A stretch of 64,000 bases of DNA from Lampris incognitus (lineage: Eukaryota; Chordata; Actinopteri; Lampriformes; Lampridae). Shown one piece after another: positions 43,379 to 62,690 of the stretch. Within the stretch, counting starts at the first letter, position 1. Each line of letters begins with the position of its first letter. The notes below the pieces were generated by a model. That model was not told the DNA's origin. It saw only the letters and a program-made list of their open reading frames with translations, and made no database searches. The stretch spans positions 24,549,873 through 24,613,872 of the forward strand of contig NC_079214.1 in the NCBI RefSeq assembly GCF_029633865.1, given 5' to 3'. The position numbers were made by a program, and so were the translations under genes.

Positions 43379-43708
43379 CCAGAGCCCTAGAAAGAGAGAG
43401 TTGCGTCAATGAGGGGTCAGAACGCGAGAGGGTTACGTGGTTCATGTAGCTGCCGAATAGTTCCAAACAAAGCTTGGCGGGTCATTTAAATGAACTGCTT
43501 AGCCGCGATTTCTGGTAACGACTAACCAATATTTTCAGATTTTTACATTTATATATAGATAGAGATATAGTCCAACGTGACACATATTCTCTGCACACTG
43601 TTTGGAACTATCCGGGGCTCCCATGATGCATAAGCCGCCATTGCTGTTAAATAAGTGGCCCATTGACGTCTATGGAGTTGATGTAACTCTCTCTTTCTAG
43701 GGCTCTGG
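43379..43708. mobile_element. 330 bp MITE with ~30 bp terminal inverted repeats
   Basis: The left end 'ccagagccctagaaagagag' plus 'agttgcgtcaatg' (43379-43411) is complementary to the right end around 43676-43708 ('ctctctctttctagggctct'), with about two mismatches. The interior has no ORF. The flanks 'ccctca' and 'ccctcg' may be an imperfect target duplication. Confidence 0.75.
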
Positions 43709-43959
43709 CCCTCGCAACACAAGGGCCAAACCTTTCAAAAGGCACAAGTTGAATTATTTATTAAATTAACTGTCCAAACGCCAAATGTCCGTTGTAGGTT
43801 TGAGTCTACATGGCAGCAGCAAATTGCTACGATTATATTATATCATTACCCAACTGGACCATGGTCACTAGTTTAATAAGCTCAAATCCTCTCAAAACCC
43901 CACCGGTTTTTCAGTGACACGTAATTTGGCAAATCCAGTTCAAACTACGTTATTAGGAG

Positions 43960-43961
<2 letters not shown>

Positions 43962-44051
<90 letters not shown>
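43962..44051 (+). repeat. (TG)n microsatellite
   Basis: About 45 units; faces the (CA)n at 44203. Confidence 0.97.
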
Positions 44052-44053
<2 letters not shown>

Positions 44054-44199
44054 AGGTTACTAAGCGAGGGAAAGAAAATCAAACATGGAGGCAAAAAAAA
44101 CCCAGTAAAATCACTGATTGATCCATAACGAAAACTGGACCTCAGTAGCACATGCATGTGTACACACACATGTGCATATACACATACACACAGACATTT

Positions 44200-44202
<3 letters not shown>

Positions 44203-44288
<86 letters not shown>
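44203..44288 (+). repeat. (CA)n microsatellite
   Basis: About 42 units, inverted relative to the TG tract 150 bp away. Confidence 0.97.
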
Positions 44289-44289
<1 letters not shown>

Positions 44290-45150
44290 CCCCTCTCTAA
44301 TTTAAGCCCCTGACTCTAAGTGGGCTCTTGTGTGCGGGAGAGGCTGATGAAAGCCTCTCTTCTTAAGGACAGGTCAGAAGATGCAGTGAGGGCTGGATGG
44401 TATCAAAGGAACCTAAGTGACCTCGGAGGGCGACAGAGACTGAAGAGACAGTGCTGTCTCTCCCTCGGCCACAGGCTCCCTTTAATCTGCCACTGCTCTC
44501 TGGAGACACTGGGTTATCTGGCGAGTGAGGGAGAAAGGGAAGTGGGTCCCATTTTCTATCTGTTCCTCTTTTTCTTTTTTGGAAACCGTGCACACACACA
44601 CACACCCACACACGCACACGCATACACATACACACACACTTTGATAATCTCCTAACCTCTTACTTCCCTTCTCTCCATCTTTCTCCAAAATGCTCAGCTC
44701 TCTTCAATCGATGTGCTTAGAAGTCGCACTTCAGTGGAACAGAAATGAAGAACGGATAGAGGAAAGTAGGATGGGGGGGGGTTATTATGGGTGGGGTTAT
44801 TAAGGCTGAAATGATGGGACGAAGGGATGGAGAGAGATGCGGGGGGGGGGACGAAAGCACTAAAAGCTATTTTGCTGAGAAATGAGAGATGGTGAGAGCG
44901 AGAGAAACACGGATACGCTCTCCATCTCTAGCAGTGAAACCTTTTCCTCTTCACCAAAATGGACTGGGGAGAGAAATTGAAAGGAAGCAAAAAGAGGCCA
45001 AGAGGTGGATTGTCCTTCATCCTGCTTTCTTCATCCTTCCTCCTCCTCTTCCTCCGCATGGAAGCACAGCATAGTGTTATTGCTTGACTGTGGATAGCAG
45101 AGAATTATCAACATTTCTCAGCGATGGTTGGGGCACAAAGAGCTTTTAGT
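44289..45150. other. no recognised gene
   Basis: Short CA-rich and G-run tracts (44592-44638, 44774-44783, 44842-44850). No family recognised. Confidence 0.35.
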
Positions 45151-45159
45151 TGGGAGCAC

Positions 45160-45560
45160 AAGACTCTCCTCTTCTGTAGGTCCCCGGTGGTGGAACGAGT
45201 TACCAAACTCCATTCCAGCCACTGAATCCCTCTCCATCTTTAAGATGAGGCTAAAGACCCATCTCTATCACGAACACCTCCACACTTGATGGCCTTAATA
45301 ACAAAATGTTAAAAAAGAAACACTTCTATGCACCCTATGCATTGCCTTTGTACAGTGCCTGTTGACACATATGTGCAATCAGACTTGAACCTAGTTTTTT
45401 GGCACCTACTTGTGTTGTCGCCTCTTGACTAGATCCTTGGTTGTATTGTATTAACTCCCAGATACAGAGACATCCATGGGGAACTTCCTTATGCCACATT
45501 GTCTCCTATTTGGTTGCCATATTGTACAACAACTGTCTACATTCAAGCTTTTGGATAACT
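45160..45560 (+). mobile_element. LINE 3' fragment (L2/CR1-like ORF2 C terminus and 3' UTR)
   Basis: 'tggaacgagttaccaaactc' and 'gaggctaaagacccatctct' (45192-45266) encode, with stops, the WNELP...IFK...KTHL type C terminus shared by many fish LINEs. The rest is 3' UTR-like. Confidence 0.6.
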
Positions 45561-45630
45561 GATCAAACAGGGAATACCAGTGATTGACATGCACATGCTG
45601 TGTCAGTGTCTACCACATCATTGGAATAGT

Positions 45631-45962
45631 TCCATTCCATTCCATTATCCAAGCCACGTATCCCAATTGGGGTCGCAGGGATGCTGGAGCCTATCTATCC
45701 CAGCAGTCATTGGGCAGCAGGCGGGGAGACACCCTGGGCAGGCCGCCAGTCCATCACAGGGCCCACACACGCATACACACACACACCCACACACATATCT
45801 TTGGACTGTGGGAGGAAATCGGAGCACCCGGAGGAAACCCACACAGACACGAGCAGAACATGCAAACTCCACACAGAGGACGACCCGGGACGATCCCCAA
45901 GGCGAACCCAGGACCTTCTTGCTGTGAGGCGACCACGCTAACCACTGTGCCACCGTGCTGCC
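45631..45962 (-). mobile_element. tRNA-derived SINE (type 1 variant), 15 bp TSD
   Basis: A perfect duplication CATCATTGGAATAGT lies at 45616-45630 and 45963-45977. On the minus strand: head 'gggcagcacggtggcacag', B-box region near 45910, body with 'gtttgcatgttctgctcgtg', an internal (TG)n, then a 3' module 'ggataggctccagc'-like ending in (GGAAT)n. The 3' module differs from that at 9127, so at least two 3' ends share one head and body. Confidence 0.9.
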
Positions 45963-46335
45963 CATCATTGGAATAGTAGTTTGAAATCCAAAAATGAAAA
46001 AAAAAATCCACATTTACATTTTTTAAACCCCATTCATCTATTTGAGTAAGTGTTTTATTTCCAAAGCTCATATAATTTTCAAATAGCAAGTCATGCACTC
46101 AAGTGGCTCCTTAGACAGAACTTCTACGATCAGGTCTCGATGCAAATGTGAGGAGAGGACTGGTGCTACAAGGTCTTTAAAAAAAAACAACTATGATCTG
46201 TAGGCGTCCATAGTTTCTAAGCATGAGCTTGGAGATACAAACCCACAAATTAAAAGTCCTGGCAAGGAGCATCCACCCCATATCAAACTGCTAGTCACAC
46301 ACAGCTCAAACCAGTGCCCAACTCTATCACTCACT

Positions 46336-46343
46336 CACACACA

Positions 46344-46419
<76 letters not shown>
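46336..46419 (+). repeat. (CA)n microsatellite
   Basis: About 40 units. Confidence 0.97.
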
Positions 46420-46424
<5 letters not shown>

Positions 46425-46691
46425 AAACACACACAGCTAGCACCTCCTCAAAACTGCTAATGAATGTGCTTGCCACCTGTGGTGGGGGCAAAGCAAAAAA
46501 CTGAGAGAGGATGTGGGGGAGAAAAAATAGAGAAGAGAAAGAAAATCAAACCGAAACAGAAGATCCAGGGCGGTTAGCCACACATACAATAAAACAAGGA
46601 GACAGAATCCACAAGTCTGCTGAACTCCCTGATTTATTGACATATAAGCAAAAGTGCCTTTAGAGTACGTCTTGAATTTGGAGAAATTCTG

Positions 46692-47149
46692 GGTAACACT
46701 TTAGTATGGGGAACATAAAAACACTTAATTACTAGTGAATTAGTAATGATCAAGATGTCACTTTAGTATGGGGAACATATTCTAAGTAACAAAATCTTAA
46801 TTTACAGTAATTTAACACTATTAACACTTGTAGTTTTGTGTTTTGTTACGTAAGAACAGACCATATTCATTAAGTGTTAGTAAGGGAGAATAACTCTTCC
46901 TGTGGTACTACCACCTTATAAATTCCATACTAAGCAAAGCATATTGAGATGGTACTACTAATAAGCAATTCTGAGGTTATAGAGGGAAAACTCATAGTTA
47001 ATGGCTTACTGGTTGTATAATAAGGCCATGCAGAATAAGGCATTAATGAGTATGTAATAATGACCAATTAAGAGCAAATATGTTGCTAATTTGCATGCTA
47101 ATAAGCACCTAATTAATGGTGACTACGTTCCCCATACTAAAGTGTTACC
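46692..47149. mobile_element. 458 bp MITE with ~25 bp TIRs and 6 bp flanking duplication
   Basis: Starts GGTAACACTTTAGTATGGGG and ends with its complement at 47149. ATTCTG flanks it on both sides (46686-46691, 47150-47155). The left TIR is repeated inside at about 46758-46779 ('cactttagtatggggaacat'). AT-rich interior with many 'taatgag'/'ttaata' motifs and no ORF. The superfamily is unclear from ends and duplication size. Confidence 0.85.
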
Positions 47150-47242
47150 ATTCTGTAATTGTTGACAAAACCAAAGTCCAAGATGAGCCATTCATAACTG
47201 AGATTCATAATCGGGTGTTTTCCATTGGCCAATGAATTTGTA

Positions 47243-47250
<8 letters not shown>

Positions 47251-47286
<36 letters not shown>
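47251..47286 (+). repeat. (TA)n microsatellite
   Basis: About 18 units after an A-run. Confidence 0.95.
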
Positions 47287-47291
<5 letters not shown>

Positions 47292-47502
47292 TCCTCAAAT
47301 CTCTTTTCACAATGACCTCAGAGATCACTCGTGACTGCCTCTAAGCACAAAGCCACAAAAATTCCCAAAGTGTTATGCCATTTTCCAAGGTGTGTACAGG
47401 ACTACTGTGAAGTGTGTGTCACTGAATGTGTCTCTGTTGGTTCTGTGGTTAAAGTGTTTAGCTGAGACAGAGTAGTCACATGGAATGTATGTGTGAGAGA
47501 GG

Positions 47503-47506
<4 letters not shown>

Positions 47507-47567
<61 letters not shown>
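47507..47567 (+). repeat. (TG)n microsatellite
   Basis: About 30 units. Confidence 0.97.
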
Positions 47568-47569
<2 letters not shown>

Positions 47570-50422
47570 GTGGTTTGCCAAGCCACCCTGATCCTTAGCT
47601 ATGTGTCTCATCCCTCCCACCATTAGTCTTGTCAACAGGCCTGAAACCACAAACCATCCCATCTGGAAACAAGCCCATTAACACACACCGCCAATGTCTT
47701 TCTCAATCTCATGCCTTTTTAAATGTCACAATACACATATTCAGAGCTACTGTCACAGGAACAGACTTCTCTCACCTCACCATTGTGTGACGATAAAACA
47801 TTTTAAGACACGTGTTTTACAATCATGACCCACAAGTTCGAACGGCACAAGGACGCACGTCCCAACTTCTCAATTTTTCTTTTTGAGTCATCAGTAGCCT
47901 TTCTACATTCACTTCCTGTTTTGATGTCAAGTCTTTCATAACTGTCCATGGTTGGCTTAGTATTTAGTGTGCAAGCAAATCTGTACAAACATTTGGTTAT
48001 AGCTGGGTTACACATGGCTTCACAAATGCCAGGTCTTGCTTGCCAGGCTCATATTCACATAAAATTAAATATATAAAATGAATATTTTGGGGATTTTTTT
48101 TTGGCTGCTGGTCAGAATACGTTCAAGGAAAATTCCGGGGTTTCGCCGTCATTGGTTGTGTTATTTAAGATACCACGTTGGCCTCTGAAAATTTGTGATG
48201 AGTATTTGTTATTGTTAACATTTTATAGACAAAGTGGTTAGCTTAGTCCTCGAAAAAGATTCATCAACAATTAAAATAATTAATGGCTGCAGCCCTAAGA
48301 CACTGACACCAAAAAAAAAAAAATACAGAAAATAACTTTCAAAGAGCCCAACTCTTTACATTTTAACTTGTGTACTACTTTAAGGGATTTACAATCATTC
48401 AGTCAGTTTCAATGGGGGAAAACTCTCTGGGATCCGGGGAAACTGGCTGGGATCCGGCTGGGGGCAACAAGTCTGAGTGGCTGGTACTGCATCAAAACGC
48501 AGGATTCCTCAGTTTGTCTCATCTTCCATCAAACCGAAAGACAAACTGCTCATATTTTTCATGATGTGCACCACCCTTTTTTTTTTTCCTTTAGACACCG
48601 GGATTTATGAAGGCACCCTGCAAAATTAAAATGGCGTGTCCATGGTCACCCTCAATGCCGGCATAATGAGGTGAGCTAATACTTATTAGCTGCCCATGTG
48701 CACGCTGAGGGCTCAACTGGCTTTGTCTTCCACTGGAAAGCCCTCAACTCAGTGGGAGGTGGAGTCATGCACAAGGCTGAAAGTAATCCATTGTATCCTT
48801 TCTCAAAACTGCCTCATTCCCATAATCGTAGAAAGGTTTTCTTTACATTTGTGGGTAAGTCATGGCGTGACTTATCAGTGGGTAAATTACAAGGAAAAAG
48901 GCCTTTCTACAAAAACAGGTTTTATTGATTTATTAACAACTGTACATTTCTATTCAGTGCTGACAGTATTTGCTACATACTTTGGTGTGAACTTTAGAGA
49001 CTAGCGCATTTAAACCCCCTCGTGTTGACAGAGAGATAGGCTGATGGGATAAGGAGCAGTGAAGAATCTGATCATTCACTATGGCCTTGTACTCAACATG
49101 CGAGCCACCAGTAAAAATTTTGTATTCGTTTAACTTCAGAATTTGTATATTTCTGTTGCATTTACTTTTGAAAAGTACCTTTTTTTCCCCCTCGTCTCAT
49201 TAGTAAATACAGGCACTGAATGTCATTTGAGACAGATTGGGCAACAAACATTATGTCCCAGCAACCAAAAAGCCTTTCCAGGAATATTGATAAGATTCAG
49301 AAGGCAGATGGATTCACGGAGAGCAGGTTGATAACTCTGTGACAATAAGCCAAATGGCCATTTAAGGTCAGCCTCTCGCCATGATTTCAATGGCACAATT
49401 CAACATCCACATATGTTGGCAAGAACATTTTGTCATTTAGATGGTGCCTGCTACAAAGCTGTGGCTGCCAACTGAGGTCCATGTGTCAAGTTCAACATAA
49501 AACTTTCTCCATTTCCCAAAAAGTACAAGAACCAGGGAGAAAGAGAGCACAGAATAAGCAGTACACTTTTACACTTAAAAATGTTTTTTTTCTTCTTTAA
49601 TATCAATCAAATTTACATCCATCTCCTCTCCATTGACCACAATCGCCTCTGATAGGTCCAACTGGTGTCCTGTAGCATGACTAAGCCATCTGTGGCCCTG
49701 TCCAAGCCTGAAGGCTCCACATCATGGATCAGAGCACATTTTTATAGTTCCACAAGGTCTTTGTTTTATTCTCAATTCATAAGTTTGGTGCCTCCTCCCC
49801 TTACTCTGAGAGACGTGTTTGATTTCTGAAAAGGTCAGCCCAGAAAATGGGCTTCAAGAAAAATCAGGCAAGAATAAAAATGTAAAAAAAAAAAAAAAAA
49901 AAAACTAACCTACTTTTAGCTCTCTTGCTCAAATATCTGGCATGAGGAAGCAAGGCCAAAAAAACAAACAAAAAAAAACAAACATCACAAGTACACCCAG
50001 GACGTGAAAATATATATATTTATAATATATATAAAATGTCATTTATTTACTCCAATATGTACACTTTTCACAAGATGGCTAGGACACAAGGTTCTCACAG
50101 ATGAAGCGCCGCTTCAATGAAAAATTCTCAAGTAGAAAAAAAAGGGAAAAAAAATCCTGAACCCAAAAACAAAGTCACAAAAAAAAAATCTTCCTGTTGT
50201 TCCCAAGTATACTCAAACAACTGATTCCATTAACTCCTATTGGCAGTTCATAACTCATCCAATCCCCAGTTTTCACCAGCCCACTGAACTCCAAATCCAT
50301 GGACAGTCTAAAGGAAGGGAGGCAGGATGAACCGAGAAGGAGTCACCATCGAAGCAAAACAAAGAAGAAGGCCAGTCAGTCAAATAGAAGTGCTGAGGCT
50401 TCGGAGGAGCCTCCTGTGCTCT
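47568..50422. other. downstream flank and 3' UTR region of tle3, otherwise nothing recognised
   Basis: The part next to the stop codon (roughly 49500-50422) must include the tle3 3' UTR. It has A/T-runs (for example A21 at about 49886) and minus-strand AATAAA candidates such as 50042-50047. The true polyadenylation site cannot be fixed from sequence alone. ORFs at 47803-48015 (minus) and 48368-49004 (plus) resemble nothing I know. Confidence 0.4.
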
Positions 50423-57302
<6,880 letters not shown>

Positions 57303-57316
57303 AGATATTAATTGTT

Positions 57317-57745
57317 GGGCGCCCGGGTGGCGTGGTGGTCTACTCCGTTGCCTACCAATACGAGGATCAGCGGTTCACATCCCCGTGTTACCTTCGGCTT
57401 GGTCGGGCATCCCTACAGACAGAATTGGCTATGTCTGCGGGTGGGAAGCTGGATGTGGGTATGTGTCCTGATTGCTGCATTAGCACCTCCTCTGGTCAGT
57501 TGTGGTGCCTGTTCAGGGGGGAGGGGGAACTGGGGGGAATAGTGTGATCCTCCCACGTGCTACGCCCCCTGGCGAAACTCCTCATTGTCAGCTGAAAAGA
57601 AGCGGCTGGCGACTCCACATGTATTGGAGGAAGCATGTGGTAGTCTGCAGCTCTTCCCGCATCGGCAGAGGGGGTGGAGCAGCGACCGGGACGGCTCGGA
57701 AGAGTTGGGTAATTGGCCAGATACAATTGGGGAGAAAAGGGGGGG
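57317..57745 (+). mobile_element. tRNA-derived SINE (type 2), 14 bp TSD
   Basis: Perfect duplication AGATATTAATTGTT at 57303-57316 and 57746-57759. Complete element: head 'gggcgcccgggtggcgtggt', body as at 9526, end 'attggggagaaaaggggggg'. The best-preserved copy of this family in the window. Confidence 0.93.
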
Positions 57746-57954
57746 AGATATTAATTGTTAAGGATTTTGTTATTCTACAGTATTGATGTTTCTATTATTT
57801 GTTAATAAAAAAAATTTTCCAAAAGGTTTAGTGTACTTTATGCATGTTTGTAATCCCAAGGGATTTGGTTGAATGAGGTCCTATCTACGCACATTTTGTG
57901 ACATAACAGCTTGTGACCATTTTTTCTTACTATGGATAAATTATAGATCTACAT

Positions 57955-60444
57955 CCGCGCTACTCAACACGCGGCCCAAGGTTAACATCATTGCGGCCCT
58001 TGGTTGAATTCTTATTGTCATAGCACCTGCCAATAAAAATCTAATATTCTCATTTCAATGAACACAAACCATTTCTAAACTAAATTCTTACTGACCACAA
58101 AAGGGCGATCGTGTATATTGTGCTTATTTAGTAATCATGGGATCAACAAAGAAGATGAGACAACCGCTAACTGTGCAAGAAGTCTAGCCTAGCCTACTCT
58201 CAAGTCATGGCAAAACCGGCAAAACGTAAAATTGCTGATGAACACAGGGTATTTAAAAAAAAATGGGAGGAAGATTTTGCTTTTGTTGAGGTAAACAACA
58301 AACCAGTGTGTCTTCTTTGCCAGAGAACAACAGCAGTACCAAAACGGGCAAACATTCATCATGGTGACTTCGGAATTACATATCCATCTGGGAGTAATTT
58401 GAGAAGAGACAAAATTCGCACACTTATTGAAAGCTTTCGTGGCCAGCAAACTGTGTTGCGCTTTAGCTGTAAGGAAAGTCACCGGGTCACTGAGGCATCA
58501 TACAAAATAGCATGGAATGTAGAGAGGAGTCGAAGGCCTTTCACTGATGGGGAGCTGATAAAGAAATGTTTTATGGACTGCAGTGAGTCACTGTTCGCTG
58601 ATTTTAAAAACAAAGACAATATCCTCCGGCTGATATCCAAATTGCTGCTTTCAGATTCGACCCTCTCCCGGCGTATGGAAAACATTTCTGATGATTTGTT
58701 TAACAAGTTAAATTGATTGAAGAGCCAAGACAGAACATTTTAGCCTCGCCATAGACGAGTCAACCGATGTGTCGGACACGGTGCAGCTTATGGTCTGGGT
58801 GCGTTTTTTTTTTTTGCAATACTTTTGTGGAGGAAATGCTCGCTCTTCTGCCTTTGAAAGGTCAGACAAGAGGAGAGGATATTTATTTGTCACTCATGGA
58901 TTTTTCCCGAGGACTGGAAAGAGAGATTGATTTGGGAAAATTGGTGTCAATTACCACCGATGGCGCACCATCAATGGTTGGGAAGGAGAGGGGGCTCATC
59001 GCGTTACTGAGAAAAGACGGCGCAGTTCACGACTTCTTTGCCTATCACTGTATTCTTCACCAGGAAGAGCTATGTTGCAAGCTAAGGACGGTGAACTGAA
59101 AACAATGATGGATCAAGTAGTTAGAGTTGTAAACTACATCCAAAGTCATGCGCTGAAACACAGACGATTCTGCCCATTAGTTGAGGAATATGAGACGCAG
59201 TATCAAGACCTGACACTGCACGCCTAAGTCCGATGATTGAGCAGAGGCATTGTACTGGAGAAGTTTATGGACTTGCTCCCTGTGATTGGAGACTTCATTA
59301 CACAGAGAAAGCAGGCCGATCTGGATTACATCAGTGAGGAAAAATTCGCACTAAATGTGGCTTTTCTGGCAGACATACCTAAGCATTTAAACATCCTCAA
59401 TTGAAGCTTCAAGGAAATGACCAAGTGCTGCCTACCTTGTTGAATGATGTTTCGGCCTTCGCAGAGAAGTGCTCCCTTTATCAAGACCAGCTTGGTGACA
59501 ACAATTTTACGCACTTTCCAAACCTACACTGACATGTCAATCAGCTGTGCAGTGTCTCCTTTCAACCAGCTACTTGCGTCGCATATCTTGCCGAGCTTGC
59601 CAGAGAGTTTGCTAGTCGTTTTACGGACCTAAAGGTGGTAATGCCAGTGATTCGCATGGTGGACAATCCGTACAGCGCTGATGTGAGGGATGTTTCACAG
59701 CACTCTGGGAGGTTTGGCGTTTCAAAGGAAAGATTTGAAGAGGAGCTGATCGAATTAAAGAACAATTGCGTTTTGAATCAGAAACATAAGGACGAATCCA
59801 TGGTGGATTTCTGGACGCATTATGTACCTGACAAATCCTACGGCACCGTCACTCTGTGCAAAGAAGGTCTTGGACCTGTTTCGGATCAATCTACGTGTGC
59901 CAAAGTACCTTTTCATCAATGATAATCATCAAGTCAAAGCAGCACAACTCTCTCAGTGACAAGCACCTCAGCGATTGTCTGCGCACAGCAACGTCCGCAT
60001 ACTAGCCAGACTTGAGACGGTTAGTGGAGAAAATGCAGACTCAAGTGTCACATTCAGCAAGTATAGCAGATTTATTAAAATATTTGTTTTTAGTTTTTCA
60101 ATATCGAGAATATAATATGATACTAACACTGAAATGAATACACTTAAATAGTTGTATTTTATTTTTCCATTTGTTCCAAGAGAATAAACTTATCTGATAC
60201 TCGGGCCTGATTTAAATTTAGTAGGCATATTTATTTTATTAACCATCTTGTGATTTTATTGCAACAGCAATCTAACACTTTTACATTTAATGAATAAAGC
60301 CTACTTATTTTATCAGTTAATATCCACGTGGCTTGAAAACACTACAAAATAGTTTCTTATTACCAAAAAAATAGGGTTGCGGCCCTTTGACAAAGCTGTA
60401 TCTTGCGGTGTGGCCCCTGAGCAATGTAAAGTTGAGTAGCCCTG
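57955..60444 (+). mobile_element. hAT (Charlie-like) transposon, 8 bp TSD, degraded
   Basis: Ends CCGCGCTACTCAAC (left) and, inverted, CAGGGCTACTCAAC (right), 12 of 14 matching. Perfect 8 bp duplication ATCTACAT at 57947-57954 and 60445-60452. It contains one broken transposase. The GCGGCCC motif recurs near both ends. The length of 2490 bp is reasonable for a single-ORF Charlie-type element. Confidence 0.9.
58207..60070 (+). pseudogene. hAT transposase related to GTF2IRD2/ZBED5-type proteins, multiple breaks
   Basis: ATG 58207 opens 169 codons (MAKPAKRKIADEHRVFKKKW, a C-x2-C in CLLCQ, FTDGELIKKCF), then TGA at 58714. A shifted frame (58740-59099) has AIDESTDVSDTVQL, LVSITTDGAPSMVGKERGL and HCILHQEELCCK, the diagnostic core shared with the domesticated GTF2IRD2/ZBED5 group. 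After more stops come FALNVAFLADIPKHLNILN (59345) and a decayed C terminus to about 60060. At least four frameshifts or stops; not functional. Confidence 0.85.
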
Positions 60445-60452
60445 ATCTACAT

Positions 60453-60894
60453 AAATGCCCATAATAGGCTCCGAATCCAAGACAATGCCCGACAAAGCAC
60501 TCTGAAACATAAGCACACAAACAGCATACTAGCTCCATCAACATTTAAGATTTATATTCATAAGATTTATATTTATTTTTAATTTCTTTGTCATTTCTCA
60601 GTACTCACATACAGTGAAATGAAATACGCCAACTGCACTTCCACATTCCATCAGCCATTAGCCTAAGACCTTTTACAACCTGAACCCAACAAGAGTCAGA
60701 GATACAAACCACGCTTATTTCTGTTATAACAATACTTTTAATGAGATAGCTGTAACAGTAGGCTTAACAGTGTAAGACTTCGACATTTTTCGGACAACGA
60801 ACGAGCTGTAATGAATAGAACAAGGTAGTGCAATTATAACAGCAGCACACGTTTTAATAATTTCTTTCCAAACATTAAAATAAAATTAAAATAA
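60453..60894. other. no recognised feature
   Basis: AT-rich; perhaps decayed 3' sequence of the neighbouring minus-strand hAT fragment. Confidence 0.3.
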
Positions 60895-61480
60895 AAAGCT
60901 ACTCGCCTGTAATTTGGAATGGTGAAGGCGTCTGCCGTTTCTTTGCGCAATGTTGACACTCGTATGGCTCAGCTCTATTACTTTGGTTTCCAATACGAAG
61001 GCACAGAGTTTCCACTACTGAGTTATAAAGTGACAGGTGAAAGCCATATACGCCTCCATACTGAGGTCCAAATTTCCGTTGTGAAACTTAAGGCAGTTGA
61101 GTTTTCAACGAGAGTTAAAATTTGGTCTCGCACATTGCTGTACTTCAGAGACAGGGCATGTGAAATACTGGAGCAGTTGGGTACAGTGTAGTCGCGCTCC
61201 ATCTTCTTAATTTCTGAAGCCTTCGCCTACGTTAATGGTCTCATAACTATAGCGATGAACTCTACTCAGGCATCTGTTACATCTTTCTTTTCTCCATTAT
61301 TGGTTTTCTGGAACTGTGGGGTCTGCTGTGTAGTTTTGGGTGTGGTTGAGGATGTTGATGGCTGCAATGCCTGGGGATGCACGTATGAACAAGTTATTAG
61401 GCTTTTTTATGCCAATAATTGCTTTAGCCCCAGATGTTCCCACATTACTCCTTGTGTTTTATTTTAACTATTCGGATCAG
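60895..61480 (-). pseudogene. hAT transposase fragment (ZBED1/Ac-like), antisense to the visible plus ORF
   Basis: On the minus strand: VEFIAIVMRPLT near 61250, VRDQILTLVENSTALSFTTEIWTS near 61110, then in a shifted frame a segment with CAFVLETKVIELSHTSVNIAQ near 60990. These match the order 'FI..DMRP', 'FTTDIWTS' and 'LE..SHT..NI' of ZBED-type hAT transposases. A 90-codon ORF on the plus strand (60919-61191) is only its antisense shadow. No terminal repeats found; stops and a frameshift are present. Confidence 0.65.
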
Positions 61481-62097
61481 TTGCAACTATTTTCCAAGCA
61501 AAGTAAGTGCACGTGTTTATCATGTGTAACGTTACTGTTTAAATGGTGGGTAAAAGTAGCTTGATAATGGCGACTTGAAAACAGACATGAGCTAAGTTTG
61601 GTAGCTAGCATAGTCTCAGTTTTTTTACACCGTATAAGAATAGCCTACAACTTACAGCATTCAGGTGATTTATCACGCTTTGTGTGCCACTGTGGTAGGC
61701 CAGTTTCAAATTGCATGTTTAGCACACAGCCTTGTGATCGCTCAATTTAAAGTGTCGCCACACAGCTGAGGTCTTCGGCATTTTGTCTTCCCTTTAACGG
61801 CCAAGGTGAACTGAAGCGTGACGTAACTGCCGTGAGTGAGAGGGATGTCAGGCGGCGCAGCTGAGATTGTATATATTTCCACATTTTAACAGTGCAATTA
61901 AAAAGGATAAATATAGTATGAGAATAGGCTGACAAATGTATTTTGCAGTTCACCTTTATTGATAGCCTACATTTAGCTAAAAAAAAAAAAAATCCGAATC
62001 CCAAAATTGAAACAGAATACCTACTCAACAAACAAATATCCGAATACTCGGATATTTGGGTCCAATCTTACAAACTACCAAGTCAATTATTTTCGAC

Positions 62098-62100
<3 letters not shown>
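61481..62100. other. no recognised feature
   Basis: No gene or repeat recognised. Confidence 0.3.

Positions 62101-62148
<48 letters not shown>
62101..62148 (+). repeat. (TA)n microsatellite
   Basis: About 24 units. Confidence 0.97.
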
Positions 62149-62153
<5 letters not shown>

Positions 62154-62690
62154 TTTTTTAACACATTCACAGATTTGAATTTTGCGTGTTGTACTACACT
62201 TGGAAATATTTTCTGAAAATCCTTTCACATGACGACAGAGTCCTCAGGACAACAGCTAGCGATACGGAAGTTGGCTGCTAGGCAAGTTCTACAAACCTTT
62301 TTGCCTTGCCCCAGACAAACTCTGAAATAATGAACTTCAATACAAAATGCGACATGCTGCCAACAATCTTGTTATGCGAGTGTCGTTTGAGTAATACAGC
62401 GTCTTGGTGCTCACCTCGAACCCGCATCTTATCAGTCTGCTTTCTGTCTGCCTCTGTTGTCTTTTTTTACCGGAAGGTGTGTGTGGACATATACACACAA
62501 ATGCATGCACGCATGAAGTAACTTCTTTTGTGGTACGCCACTAGGTACACTTAGACTCAATGCTGCCTCCACCTGAATGAATGTCATTAAACACAGAAAA
62601 GTAACTGACATAGCGCAGTTTCATGAGCTTGAACCTGTATCAATGGGTGACAATTTTTTTGGGAGGGTCCAATTTCCCTCTTTCCTACAT
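62149..62690. other. no recognised feature
   Basis: Nothing recognised. Confidence 0.3.

Noticed and set aside
48368..49004. Possible small genes downstream of tle3
   Set aside because: Short overlapping frames with no motif, no codon coherence and no splice partners.
60919..61191. 90-codon plus-strand ORF
   Set aside because: The minus strand of the same segment carries hAT transposase motifs; the plus ORF is antisense.
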